DNA from: Pseudomonas hormoni
GTDB taxonomy: Bacteria; Pseudomonadota; Gammaproteobacteria; Pseudomonadales; Pseudomonadaceae
NCBI RefSeq assembly: GCF_018502625.1
Contig: NZ_CP075566.1
Span: 6,389,001-6,453,000, forward strand
Reading direction: 5' to 3'
Length of the DNA stretch: 64,000 bases
Shown here: piece after piece, positions 45,455 to 53,712 of the stretch
How positions within the stretch are numbered: the stretch's first letter is position 1
How the letters are laid out: each line of letters begins with the position of its first letter
The notes under the pieces: generated by a model
The model's database searches: none
What the model saw: the letters and a program-made list of their open reading frames with translations, nothing else
Told to the model about the DNA's origin: nothing
Made by a program: the position numbers and the translations under genes

Positions 45455-45927
45455 GGTTGGTCAATGTCATTCACCTGTCAGAATGGGAACGCCAACATGC
45501 CTGTTCCAGTGAGCAAGCGCTGGAGCTTGTGCGCCAGGCGCTGTTGGATCGGCAGCCTATCGATGGATTGAACGAGTTGCGTATGGGGCTGCTGATCGAT
45601 ATCGACAGCGAGGTGCTTGACCAGATCGAGCGGGGAGAATGGCGGTTGGTCAGGCCTGAAGCCGACTACGCTGACTGGACAATGCCGGATCGCACCTTTG
45701 ATCCAAGGGTAATGGAGCTGATGCACAATCCGCCCGTCCAGCCCACAAGATCGCCAAAAGTCTTTCGCCTCGTAGATAGCGTAACGGGTGAGCCACTGGC
45801 GCAGTGTCACTATATCGCGACGGTGGAGGGTGACCCCGCTTCGCGCAGAACCGACGGAGAGGGAATCGCGCATCTTTTTATGTCGGCTGAGGTTCAGCAC
45901 ATCTCAATGAAGGTCATTGGCGTTTAA
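45451..45927 (+). CDS. Small uncharacterised protein behind hcp
   Basis: 158 aa from ATG 45451, which overlaps the hcp stop. The N-terminal about 95 residues are acidic and helical (HACSSEQALELVRQALLDRQ). The C-terminal about 50 residues (KVFRLVDSVTGEPLAQCHYI, then TDGEGIAHLFMSAEVQHISM) look like a beta-sandwich module often found at the end of VgrG or in T6SS-associated proteins (GEPL..Y...DG.A.RRTDGEG pattern). It may be an effector adaptor or a short effector. No signal peptide. Function unassigned. Confidence 0.68.
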   Translation: MRLVNVIHLSEWERQHACSSEQALELVRQALLDRQPIDGLNELRMGLLIDIDSEVLDQIERGEWRLVRPEADYADWTMPDRTFDPRVMELMHNPPVQPTRSPKVFRLVDSVTGEPLAQCHYIATVEGDPASRRTDGEGIAHLFMSAEVQHISMKVIGV

Positions 45928-46081
45928 CGCGGGCAGGGCGGCTTGGGTTCATGGACCATTCGGTTGTCACCATCCCGACGGTAATTTGTCCGGATAACCC
46001 CACGACGGGTGCCGGGCAAAGGCACGTTGTTGTATGGTTGTGGTCGAACCGATGAACTCAAGTGATTGAAAGGATATCGCC

Positions 46082-47149
46082 ATGCTGGACTGGAAGAACC
46101 GCGCGGACAGCGCGCCTGAACGTGCCGCTGAACCGAAATCGGCCACCCGCAGTTACATCGGCGGCCTGTTGTTCAGCCGGGCGCTGGCCACGTTGATCGG
46201 CCTCTACCTGATTGTGGCCATTGCGTTTGGCTGGTACTGGAGCCAGGAGCCGGCGCTGTTCCCGGTTCAACAGAATGCCCAGGTGGCGGCCGAGAAAGAA
46301 GGCAAGCAGATGGTCATCGGCTACACCACGGTGGAAACCCTCAAGACCGTTGCCAACACCTTGCTGACCAAGCCGGGCGGCTATATTTCCAACGATCGTT
46401 TCCCGCCGGGCCTGTGGATGGATAACACGCCGAGTTGGGAATACGGTGTGCTGGTCCAGGTCCGCGACTTGACGCGTGCGCTGCGCAAAGACTTTGCCCG
46501 CTCGCAGTCGCAATCGGCCGAAGACTCCGATCTGGCCAAGGCCGAACCGCGTTTCAACTTCGACAACAAAAGCTGGGTGCTGCCGTCCAGTGAGTCCGAG
46601 TATCAGGAAGGCCTCAATTCCCTGAGCCGCTATCAGGCGCGCCTGTCCGACCCTTCGCAGAAAAATGCACTGTTTTATGCCCGCGCCGACAACCTGAACA
46701 ACTGGCTGGGCGATGTGGGCACCCGTTTGGGATCGCTGTCGCAACGCCTGTCGGCCAGCGTTGGCCGGGTCAAACTGAACACTGCGCTGAAAACCGAAGT
46801 GGTCGCGCCGGGTCAGGTGCCACAGGTTGACGAAGAAATCGTCGAAACCCCGTGGATGCAGATCGACAACGTGTTCTACGAGGCTCGCGGTCAGGCTTGG
46901 GCGCTGTCCCACCTGCTGCGCGCCATCGAGGTCGACTTCGCCGATGTGCTGGCGAAGAAGAACGCGACGGTCAGCGTGCGCCAGATCATTCGTGAGCTGG
47001 AAGCCTCGCAAGAGCCGGTCTGGAGCCCGATGATCCTCAACGGCAGCGGCTTCGGCGTGCTGGCCAACCACTCGCTGGTCATGGCCAACTACATCTCCCG
47101 CGCCAACGCGGCGGTGATCGATCTCCGTCAACTGCTCAATCAAGGCTGA
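46082..47149 (+). CDS. DUF2333 family membrane protein
   Basis: 355-aa protein with one N-terminal helix (LATLIGLYLIVAIAFGWYWS, about 38-57) and a large periplasmic helical domain: VVETLKTVANTLLTKPGGYI-like region near residue 80, RFPPGLWMDNTPSWEYGVLV, and QAWALSHLLRAIEVDFADVL. AAAGGA lies before ATG. It is conserved between gcbA and the NUDIX gene in pseudomonads. No biochemical role is known to me. Confidence 0.88.
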   Translation: MLDWKNRADSAPERAAEPKSATRSYIGGLLFSRALATLIGLYLIVAIAFGWYWSQEPALFPVQQNAQVAAEKEGKQMVIGYTTVETLKTVANTLLTKPGGYISNDRFPPGLWMDNTPSWEYGVLVQVRDLTRALRKDFARSQSQSAEDSDLAKAEPRFNFDNKSWVLPSSESEYQEGLNSLSRYQARLSDPSQKNALFYARADNLNNWLGDVGTRLGSLSQRLSASVGRVKLNTALKTEVVAPGQVPQVDEEIVETPWMQIDNVFYEARGQAWALSHLLRAIEVDFADVLAKKNATVSVRQIIRELEASQEPVWSPMILNGSGFGVLANHSLVMANYISRANAAVIDLRQLLNQG

Positions 47150-47152
47150 GTC

Positions 47153-47710
47153 ATGGTCGATAGCGCCAAAGAGGCCGCCCATCGCGCGGCCTCGGATGCC
47201 GAACAGATTGCCTGGGTCGACGAGCAGGACAACCTGCTCGGCGCTCTGGTCCGCTCCGACCTGCGCGAGCGCGGGCTGATCGGCCGCGGCACGTACATCA
47301 TGCTGTTCAATTCCGCCGGTGAGCTCTGCGTGCATCGGCGCACCTTGAGCAAGGCGATTTATCCCGGTTATTGGGACGTGGCGGCAGGGGGCATGGTGCT
47401 GGCCACCGAAACCTACGCCGAATCGGCCGCCCGTGAGCTGGAGGAAGAGCTCGGTGTGAGTGGTGTGGAACTGACCGCCCATGACCATTTTTTCTTCGAA
47501 GACACTGGCAATCGGCTCTGGTGTTCGGCGTTTTCGGCGGTGTGGGACGGCCCATTGATCCTGCAACCGGAGGAAGTGCTCGAAGCGCGCTTTATCCCTG
47601 TCGATCAGGTCATGCTGGAAATCCAGCAGAAGCCTTATTGCCCGGACTCTTTGGCCGCCTTGAAGCGGTATCTTGGTTCTCGGGCGAATGACGTCGCAAA
47701 AGAGGCATAA
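47153..47710 (+). CDS. NUDIX hydrolase (YfcD type)
   Basis: 185-aa Nudix protein. The Nudix box is complete: GGMVLATETYAESAARELEE followed by ELGV, fitting Gx5Ex7REUxEExGU. The N-terminal VDEQDNLLGALVRSDLRERG and LCVHRRTLSKAIYPGYWDVA match the YfcD/isopentenyl-isomerase-like branch. Substrate unknown. It starts 3 bp after the DUF2333 gene, so both are one unit, closed by a terminator at 47717. Confidence 0.92.
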   Translation: MVDSAKEAAHRAASDAEQIAWVDEQDNLLGALVRSDLRERGLIGRGTYIMLFNSAGELCVHRRTLSKAIYPGYWDVAAGGMVLATETYAESAARELEEELGVSGVELTAHDHFFFEDTGNRLWCSAFSAVWDGPLILQPEEVLEARFIPVDQVMLEIQQKPYCPDSLAALKRYLGSRANDVAKEA

Positions 47711-47716
47711 ATTGGC

Positions 47717-47746
47717 GCCGATTGGCTCTTAGCAATCGGCGGTTTT
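47717..47746 (+). terminator. Intrinsic terminator after the NUDIX gene
   Basis: 8-bp arms GCCGATTG / CAATCGGC with an 8-nt loop followed by GGTTTT, 6 bp after the stop codon. Confidence 0.8.
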
Positions 47747-47768
47747 GCCGTTACACTGCGCGACCTTT

Positions 47769-47870
47769 TGTAGGAGCGAAGCTTGCTCGCGAAGAACGCA
47801 TGGACGACGCGTGCTGCCTGACGCCGCGCGTTATCGTTGACGTCCATCGCGAGCAAGCTTCGCTCCTACA
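47769..47870. repeat. REP doublet, class TGTAGGAGCGAAGCTTGCTC
   Basis: Arms extend over about 25 bp each and continue with GCATGGACG/CGTCCATCG, between the NUDIX and SUI1 genes; most of the remaining 276-bp gap is unremarkable. Confidence 0.9.
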
Positions 47871-47986
47871 GTGAAATGAATGTTTTACCGTTTCAGTAGC
47901 GCTGCCCCTGCCTGAGTGGGGCTTCGCGGTCGATGGCACTTGCCCAAGTGCCGCGACCAGTCTTTGTCCTCCCAAGAGGATTGCCG

Positions 47987-48358
47987 GTGGCCAAAAAAGC
48001 CGCATCCTTCGCCGCCCTTGGTGGCCTGGTATTTTCCACCGACGCAGGTCGTCATTGCCCGGATTGCAGTAAACCGGTCGACGCCTGCATCTGCAAACAG
48101 ACCGTTATCCCGGCCGGCGACGGCATCGCTCGCGTGCGTCGCGAAAGCAAGGGCCGTGGCGGCAAGACGGTGACCACCATCACCGGGGTGCCGTTGGCCG
48201 AAGACGCGCTCAAGGACCTGGCCACCACGTTGAAGAAACGTTGTGGCACCGGTGGAGCGTTGAAAGACGGAATCATTGAAATCCAGGGCGATCATGTCGA
48301 GCTGCTGTTGGGCGAGCTGATCAAACTCGGTTTCAAGGCAAAGAAGTCCGGCGGCTAG
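47987..48358 (+). CDS. SUI1-family translation initiation factor homologue (YciH)
   Basis: 123-aa protein of the eIF1/SUI1 (YciH) family. It starts at GTG 47987 (MAKKAASFAALGGLVFSTDA) with AAGAGGA upstream; the frame to 47933 is longer but lacks support. An N-terminal zinc-knuckle-like CPDCSKPVDACIC precedes the SUI1 core GRGGKTVTTITGVPLAEDAL and CGTGGALKDGIIEIQGDHVE. Bacterial YciH is thought to monitor initiation fidelity; that is family knowledge. Conserved upstream of speA. Confidence 0.9.
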   Translation: MAKKAASFAALGGLVFSTDAGRHCPDCSKPVDACICKQTVIPAGDGIARVRRESKGRGGKTVTTITGVPLAEDALKDLATTLKKRCGTGGALKDGIIEIQGDHVELLLGELIKLGFKAKKSGG

Positions 48359-48362
48359 CAGC

Positions 48363-48440
48363 CTCTGTGAAAACCACCCCCGGCTTGATCCGGGCCTGAT
48401 TCAACCCGGGTCCGCCGTCGCCTACATGGTTTTCACAGAG
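48363..48440. repeat. 14-bp perfect inverted repeat in the speA leader region
   Basis: CTCTGTGAAAACCA (48363-48376) and TGGTTTTCACAGAG (48427-48440) enclose 50 nt with its own CCGGGCC/CCCGGG pairing potential. It lies 5 bp after the SUI1 stop and 136 bp before the speA ATG. It could be a terminator without T run, or a structured upstream element. Confidence 0.6.
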
Positions 48441-48576
48441 CCTGTTCTGACCGGTTTCTAAACTCACTGCGGTCAGCGAGGTCTATCCCCTCGTTGACGA
48501 ACCGTCATTTTCATCCTTTAGACTGCGCCGGCCTGAACCCAGGCGACGCTCTATGACTTCTTTATAGGGGACTTCA

Positions 48577-50490
48577 ATGTCCGTACGACGCACACGCAAA
48601 GACGATGGCAGCCAATGGACAGTTGCGGACAGCCGCAGTGTTTACGGGATTCGCCATTGGGGGGCCGGGTATTTCGCGATCAATGACGCCGGTCGCGTCG
48701 AAGTTCGTCCGAACGGTCCGGCCAGTTCGCCTATCGACCTGTTCGAACAAGTCGACCAGCTGCGCAAAAGCGGCCTGTCCTTGCCATTGCTGGTGCGTTT
48801 CCCGGACATTCTGCAAGACCGCGTGCGTCAGCTGACCGGCGCGTTCGACGCCAACATCGAACGCCTGGAATACCAGAGCAAATACACCGCGCTGTACCCG
48901 ATCAAGGTCAACCAGCAAGAAGCGGTGATCGAAAACATCATCGCCACCCAGAACGTGTCGATTGGTCTGGAAGCCGGTTCCAAGCCTGAGCTGCTGGCGG
49001 TGCTGGCACTGGCGCCGAAGGGCGGCACCATCGTCTGCAACGGTTACAAGGACCGTGAGTTCATCCGACTGGCGCTGATGGGCCAGAAGCTGGGCCACAA
49101 CGTGTTCATCGTGATCGAGAAAGAATCCGAAGTAGAGCTGGTGATCGAAGAAGCCGCCTCGCTGAAGGTCAAGCCGCAGGTCGGCCTGCGCGTACGTCTG
49201 TCGTCCCTGGCCTCGAGCAAATGGGCGGACACCGGTGGCGAGAAATCCAAGTTCGGCCTGTCGGCGGCGCAACTGCTGTCGGTGGTCGAGCGTTTCCGCG
49301 CGGCGGGTCTGGACCAGGGCATTCGCCTGCTGCACTTCCACATGGGTTCGCAGATCGCCAACCTGGCGGACTACCAGCACGGCTTCAAGGAAGCGATTCG
49401 TTACTACGGCGAATTGCGTAACCTCGGCCTGCCGGTGGATCACATCGACGTCGGTGGCGGTCTGGGCGTCGACTACGACGGCACGCACTCGCGTAACGCC
49501 AGCTCGATCAACTACGACATGGACGATTACGCCGGTGTCGTGGTCGGGATGCTCAAGGAATTCTGCGACGCGCAGAGCCTGCCGCACCCGAACATCTTCT
49601 CCGAAAGCGGCCGTTCCCTGACCGCTCACCACGCCATGCTGGTGGTGCAGGTCACCGACGTCGAGAAACACAACGACGACGTGCCGCAGATCGAAAACAA
49701 GGAAGCGCTGCCGGAAACCGTGCAGTGGCTGGTTGACCTGCTCGGCCCGACCGACATCGAAATGGTCACCGAAACCTACTGGCGCGCCACGCACTACATG
49801 AGCGACGTGGCCACCCAGTACGCCGATGGCAAGCTGACCCTGGCTGAAAAAGCCCTGGCCGAGCAATGCTACTTCGCGGTCTGCCGTCGCCTGCACAACT
49901 CGTTGAAGGCGCGTCAGCGTTCCCACCGTCAGGTGCTCGACGAACTCAACGACAAGCTGGCCGACAAGTACATCTGCAACTTCTCGGTGTTTCAGAGCCT
50001 GCCGGACACCTGGGCCATCGGCCAGGTCCTGCCGATCCTGCCGCTGCACCGTCTCGACGAAGAACCGCTGCGTCGCGCCGTATTGCAGGATCTGACCTGC
50101 GACTCCGACGGCAAGATCAAGCAATACGTCGACGAGCAGAGCATCGAAACCAGCCTGCCGGTGCACGCACTGAACGAAGGTGAAGACTACTTGCTGGGCA
50201 TCTTCCTGGTCGGTGCCTATCAGGAAATTCTTGGCGACATGCACAACCTGTTCGGTGACACCGACTCGGTGAACATCTACCAGAATGCCGACGGCAGTGT
50301 GTACCACGCGGGTATCGAAACCCACGACACCATCGAAGACATGCTGCGTTACGTGCATTTGTCGCCGGAAGAGCTGATGACTCACTACCGCGACAAGTGC
50401 GCCAGTGCGCGCATCACCGCCGCCGAACGCACCCAGTTCCTCGACGCCCTGCGCCTGGGCCTGACCCGTTCGTCTTACCTGTCTTCTTGA
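48577..50490 (+). CDS. speA: Biosynthetic arginine decarboxylase SpeA
   Basis: 637-aa PLP enzyme converting arginine to agmatine for putrescine and spermidine synthesis. The PLP lysine is in [19 protein letters not shown] (near residue 108); other blocks are [40 protein letters not shown], and [20 protein letters not shown]. Length matches the family. It follows the SUI1 gene by 218 bp and is closed by a long hairpin. Confidence 0.97.
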   Translation: MSVRRTRKDDGSQWTVADSRSVYGIRHWGAGYFAINDAGRVEVRPNGPASSPIDLFEQVDQLRKSGLSLPLLVRFPDILQDRVRQLTGAFDANIERLEYQSKYTALYPIKVNQQEAVIENIIATQNVSIGLEAGSKPELLAVLALAPKGGTIVCNGYKDREFIRLALMGQKLGHNVFIVIEKESEVELVIEEAASLKVKPQVGLRVRLSSLASSKWADTGGEKSKFGLSAAQLLSVVERFRAAGLDQGIRLLHFHMGSQIANLADYQHGFKEAIRYYGELRNLGLPVDHIDVGGGLGVDYDGTHSRNASSINYDMDDYAGVVVGMLKEFCDAQSLPHPNIFSESGRSLTAHHAMLVVQVTDVEKHNDDVPQIENKEALPETVQWLVDLLGPTDIEMVTETYWRATHYMSDVATQYADGKLTLAEKALAEQCYFAVCRRLHNSLKARQRSHRQVLDELNDKLADKYICNFSVFQSLPDTWAIGQVLPILPLHRLDEEPLRRAVLQDLTCDSDGKIKQYVDEQSIETSLPVHALNEGEDYLLGIFLVGAYQEILGDMHNLFGDTDSVNIYQNADGSVYHAGIETHDTIEDMLRYVHLSPEELMTHYRDKCASARITAAERTQFLDALRLGLTRSSYLSS

Positions 50491-50509
50491 GGTAAGTCAC
50501 CGCGCTCAT

Positions 50510-50558
50510 CAGGTTGTCTGAAAATGTTCCGCGCGCTGCGGAAATTTCAGATGACCTG
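50510..50558 (+). terminator. Double-stem hairpin after speA
   Basis: Outer arms CAGGTTGTCTGAAA / TTTCAGATGACCTG (two mismatches) enclose an inner TTCCGC / GCGGAA stem. It starts 20 bp after the speA stop. There is no T tract. It separates speA from the vgrG module; the 233-bp gap otherwise holds no gene. Confidence 0.6.
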
Positions 50559-50723
50559 GTGCGGCGGTTCTCTATTTCCTTTCGAAATTGCCCACACTCC
50601 CGGCTTTCAAAGCCATATGGTCCTCTTTTCTCGTAGGCCATTTCCTAAGTTGTACTTCGGCACTCTACTCAGCCATGTCTCTCGGCGAGAATCCCCGGCC
50701 GCCCCTCCTGTAGAGAATCGCCG

Positions 50724-52040
50724 ATGTTCGATCCAGTCAACGAGCCTTCATTTCGTCTGGACGTAGCCGGTCTGCCCGACCCATTCGAAGTCCTGGCCTT
50801 TACCGGTAGAGAAGCGATCAGCGAACCCTTTGTATTCGACGTGGACCTGCTGATCGATGACCCGACGCTCGACCTTGCGAGCTTGCTGTACCGCCCGGCC
50901 GTTTTACATTTCGGACCCGAGGGCAGCACGGTGCAGGGTCTGTTGCATGAACTCGTCCAGCGTGACCATGGCCCGACCCTCAAACTTTGCCATGTGCGTC
51001 TGGGGCCCAGGCTCGCTTGTCTTTCCCAGCGTTTCAGTCGGCGCATTTTCAGCAACATCTCGGTGCCCGAGATTCTCAGCCAGGTGCTCAAGGAGCACGG
51101 CATCACGGGCAAGGATCGACGCTTCGAACTGAGTGGCGATTACCCGCCCCGTGATTTCTGCACGCAGTATCGAGAATCGGATTTGCAGTTTCTCCAGCGC
51201 CTGTGCGCCCAGGAACGCCTGCATTATCACTTCGAGCATCACGCGCGCGGGCACTGCGTGGTGTTTGGTGATGGTCGCGACCATTTCCGTCTCGGCGCGA
51301 GCGCGCAGTTCCAGGTCGATGGTCAGCAACCGGCGGTGCGGCAGTTTCAGCTTCAGGCGGCTCAGCGTACCGCGCCAAGTGCCGAAGGTCGTACCGACTT
51401 GCCGACGTTGCGCAGTGGTCAGTTGATGCCGTTGTCCGGCCACCCGGTCACCGACTGGAATCATCTGTGGCTGCTGACCTATGTCGAACATCAGGGCAGC
51501 CAGGATCCACTGGGCCCCTACAGCAATCAGATCCGTGCGATTCATGGGGAGGCCTCCTTCGTCCCGCCCCCTTGCGCGGTAAAACCGCGGATGCACAGCC
51601 TGCAACGAGCCTGGGTGGTCGATGTCGATGAACCTCGGCCGGACCCCTCCCGACCGGTGGCTGTTCAGTTTGACTGGCTCTATCAGGGCGAAGGCGCGAC
51701 CCCCAGCCATTGTTGGCTACCGCTGGCCGCTGAGCTGGAAGATCCGAGCGTCTCGCCGCTGAGCGAGGGCACCGAGGTGGTGGTGAGCTTCATCGAGGGC
51801 GATCCGGATCAGCCGTTGATTTGCGGGTTTCTGCCCGCACCGTCGACGGTTGAAGAGGCCGAGGTTCCGCGCCCGACAGAAAACAGCTCGCCCGAGGACG
51901 GGTTGCTGGAACTCCTGCGCTCGGGTGAGCCCTTGGTGCTGTTGTGTCTGTTGCCCGGCGGTGGCAGTTTCAGCCATTGCGCGCAGGCGCTGTGCACCTG
52001 TCGGGCGGTGACGGGGTTTGGCCAGAGCGGTGCGGCATGA
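50724..52040 (+). CDS. vgrG: Short VgrG/TssI-like type VI secretion tip protein
   Basis: 438-aa VgrG-like protein. The gp27-like part starts FRLDVAGLPDPFEVLAFTGR and includes REALCQYRE-type block CTQYRESDLQFLQRLCAQER near residue 150; the gp5 OB-fold part has VQFDWLYQGEGATPSHCWLP and GTEVVVSFIEGDPDQPLICG near residues 345-375. It is shorter than the usual 600-700 aa because most of the C-terminal beta-helix spike is missing, ending in a Cys-rich tail (HCAQALCTCRAV). It overlaps the DUF4123 gene by 4 nt. No other tss gene is present here. Confidence 0.88.
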   Translation: MFDPVNEPSFRLDVAGLPDPFEVLAFTGREAISEPFVFDVDLLIDDPTLDLASLLYRPAVLHFGPEGSTVQGLLHELVQRDHGPTLKLCHVRLGPRLACLSQRFSRRIFSNISVPEILSQVLKEHGITGKDRRFELSGDYPPRDFCTQYRESDLQFLQRLCAQERLHYHFEHHARGHCVVFGDGRDHFRLGASAQFQVDGQQPAVRQFQLQAAQRTAPSAEGRTDLPTLRSGQLMPLSGHPVTDWNHLWLLTYVEHQGSQDPLGPYSNQIRAIHGEASFVPPPCAVKPRMHSLQRAWVVDVDEPRPDPSRPVAVQFDWLYQGEGATPSHCWLPLAAELEDPSVSPLSEGTEVVVSFIEGDPDQPLICGFLPAPSTVEEAEVPRPTENSSPEDGLLELLRSGEPLVLLCLLPGGGSFSHCAQALCTCRAVTGFGQSGAA

Positions 52041-52819
52041 TCGGCGCGACCCCGCAATGGCTGTTGCTGGATGCACCGAGTGCGCCTCAGTCGAGGGCAT
52101 TGCTGCAACAGGCATTCACGCAGGCCCGATGGTTCTGGTTGTTCGAGGACACGGAATGGCATGCGTTGCGCAAAGACGGCCCGATCCTGATCGACCTTCG
52201 GACCTGCCCGGCGCTGGCGGAATCGTGCTACAGCCAAACACAGGTCTGGCGTGGTTTGCTGGTGGTCAGCGAGGCGTCTTCGTCGCTGTTGCTGGAGCAT
52301 TTGCGGCGCATGCTCACCGTCACCTTCGGACTGCATCACCGGGCCTTGTTGAGTTATTACAACCCCAACACGGCCAGTTACTTTTTCGATGCCTGCGATG
52401 CCCGGGAGTTGAGTCGCTGGCTGGGCCCCATCAGTCAGTTGCACTGGTTCGGCGGGACCTGGGCCGACCGCGCAATTGGCAGCGAGGGCTGGCAGCAATT
52501 GCTCAATCCGGAGCTCGCCGTCAGCCCGCTGGCGGTCGAAGAATGCCTCAGCGCTCGTCAGCGGGAAAAGCTGCAGACCTGCCTGCTGGAGCAGCATGCC
52601 TGGCACTGGAGCCAATCCACCGGAACCGATTACCAACGCTTGTGGGCTCATGTGCAGGAAGGTCTGGCACTGGGTTTCAGCGAGCGGCCGGTGCTCGATG
52701 GCTGGTTGTGGCTACGCTTGCAGTACCCCCGCGCTTCGCTGGTGCAGCCGTTGTCCGGGCTGACCCAGCAGGAGCGCCTCGATAGCCTGCGCAATCAGTG
52801 GCAAAACGATCAACCCTGA
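52037..52819 (+). CDS. DUF4123 T6SS effector adaptor/chaperone
   Basis: 260-aa protein of the DUF4123 (Tap/TEC) family, which loads a specific effector onto its cognate VgrG. Family pattern: WLLLDAPSAPQSRALLQQAF at the start, a central LRRMLTVTFGLHHRALLSYY and YNPNTASYFFDACDARELSR, then LGPISQLHWFGG. Translational coupling to vgrG supports the pairing. The cargo gene normally follows directly, but here the next gene encodes a lipoprotein hydrolase on the same strand, so the cargo is unclear. Confidence 0.88.
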   Translation: MIGATPQWLLLDAPSAPQSRALLQQAFTQARWFWLFEDTEWHALRKDGPILIDLRTCPALAESCYSQTQVWRGLLVVSEASSSLLLEHLRRMLTVTFGLHHRALLSYYNPNTASYFFDACDARELSRWLGPISQLHWFGGTWADRAIGSEGWQQLLNPELAVSPLAVEECLSARQREKLQTCLLEQHAWHWSQSTGTDYQRLWAHVQEGLALGFSERPVLDGWLWLRLQYPRASLVQPLSGLTQQERLDSLRNQWQNDQP

Positions 52820-52836
52820 ACACGAGGTCTGCATTG

Positions 52837-53712
52837 ATGGCGAGCACTCTGCGGCGACTGTTCAGCCTGGCAATCGGCGGGTGTTTGCTGTTTGCGATGT
52901 CGGCGTGCTCGCCGCTGAAATTACTGAATGCCCTGACCCCCGACGGGAGTTTCGACAAGACCGAGGGCATCGCCTACGGTGCTGATCCGCGGCAAAAACT
53001 CGATGTGTATGTGCCGCGTCATCCCATGGCAAACGCCCCCGTGGTGGTGTTTTTCTATGGTGGCAGCTGGAACAGCGGTTCGCGCAGCGATTACGGGTTT
53101 GTCGGTGAGGCCCTGGCGTCTCGGGGGATTGTCGCGGTGCTGGCGGACTATCGGTTGTATCCGCAAGTGCGTTATCCGCTGTTCCTGGAGGATGGCGCAC
53201 AAGCAGTCGCCTGGACACACGAACACATTCGGCAGTTTTCCGGGAGCCCGCAACGGTTGTACCTGATGGGCCACAGTTCCGGGGCGTACAACGCGGCGAT
53301 GCTGGCGCTGGACCCCGGTTTGCTCGGTGCGGTGGGTCTGTCGCCGCACAACCTCAGCGGCTGGATCGGTCTGGCCGGGCCGTATGATTTTTTGCCGATC
53401 GAAAATCCGGACGTCCGCCCGGTGTTTTTCTGGCCGGATTCACCGCCGCAGTCGCAGCCGATCAATCACGTCAGTCGCGGCGCGCCGCCGGCTTTGTTGA
53501 TGGCGGCGACGGACGATGATCTGGTCAACCCGACGCGCAACACCGGCGGGCTGGCACGCAAGCTGCGCGAGGCGGGCGTGCCGGTGCAGGACCTGTACTT
53601 TTCGCGTCCCGGTCACGCCACGCTGGTGGCGACGCTGTCACGCCCGATGCGCAGTCTGGCGCCGGTGCTGGAGCAGATCGCGGCGTTCGTGAAGGCGACG
53701 CCGGGTCAGTGA
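52837..53712 (+). CDS. Alpha/beta-hydrolase lipoprotein (carboxylesterase-like)
   Basis: 291-aa hydrolase with a lipoprotein signal (SLAIGGCLLFAMSAC, cysteine near residue 24). The fold is clear: oxyanion-hole VVVFFYGGSWNSGSRSDYGF, nucleophile Ser in LMGHSSGAYNAAMLALDPGL, acid in AATDDDLVNPTRNTGG and His in SRPGHATLVATLSRP. I use ATG 52837 with GAGG upstream; an in-frame start at 52798 would overlap the DUF4123 gene and hide the signal. It may act on small esters in the cell envelope. Its position behind VgrG-DUF4123 raises the question of T6SS cargo, but the lipobox argues against that. Its 3' end overlaps the convergent MATE gene by 7 bp. Confidence 0.85.
   Translation: MASTLRRLFSLAIGGCLLFAMSACSPLKLLNALTPDGSFDKTEGIAYGADPRQKLDVYVPRHPMANAPVVVFFYGGSWNSGSRSDYGFVGEALASRGIVAVLADYRLYPQVRYPLFLEDGAQAVAWTHEHIRQFSGSPQRLYLMGHSSGAYNAAMLALDPGLLGAVGLSPHNLSGWIGLAGPYDFLPIENPDVRPVFFWPDSPPQSQPINHVSRGAPPALLMAATDDDLVNPTRNTGGLARKLREAGVPVQDLYFSRPGHATLVATLSRPMRSLAPVLEQIAAFVKATPGQ

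Noticed and set aside
52018..52785. 255-aa plus-strand frame overlapping the DUF4123 gene
   Set aside because: It is an alternative-frame shadow rich in Arg and Ala without domain features; the DUF4123 frame matches its family and is coupled to vgrG.
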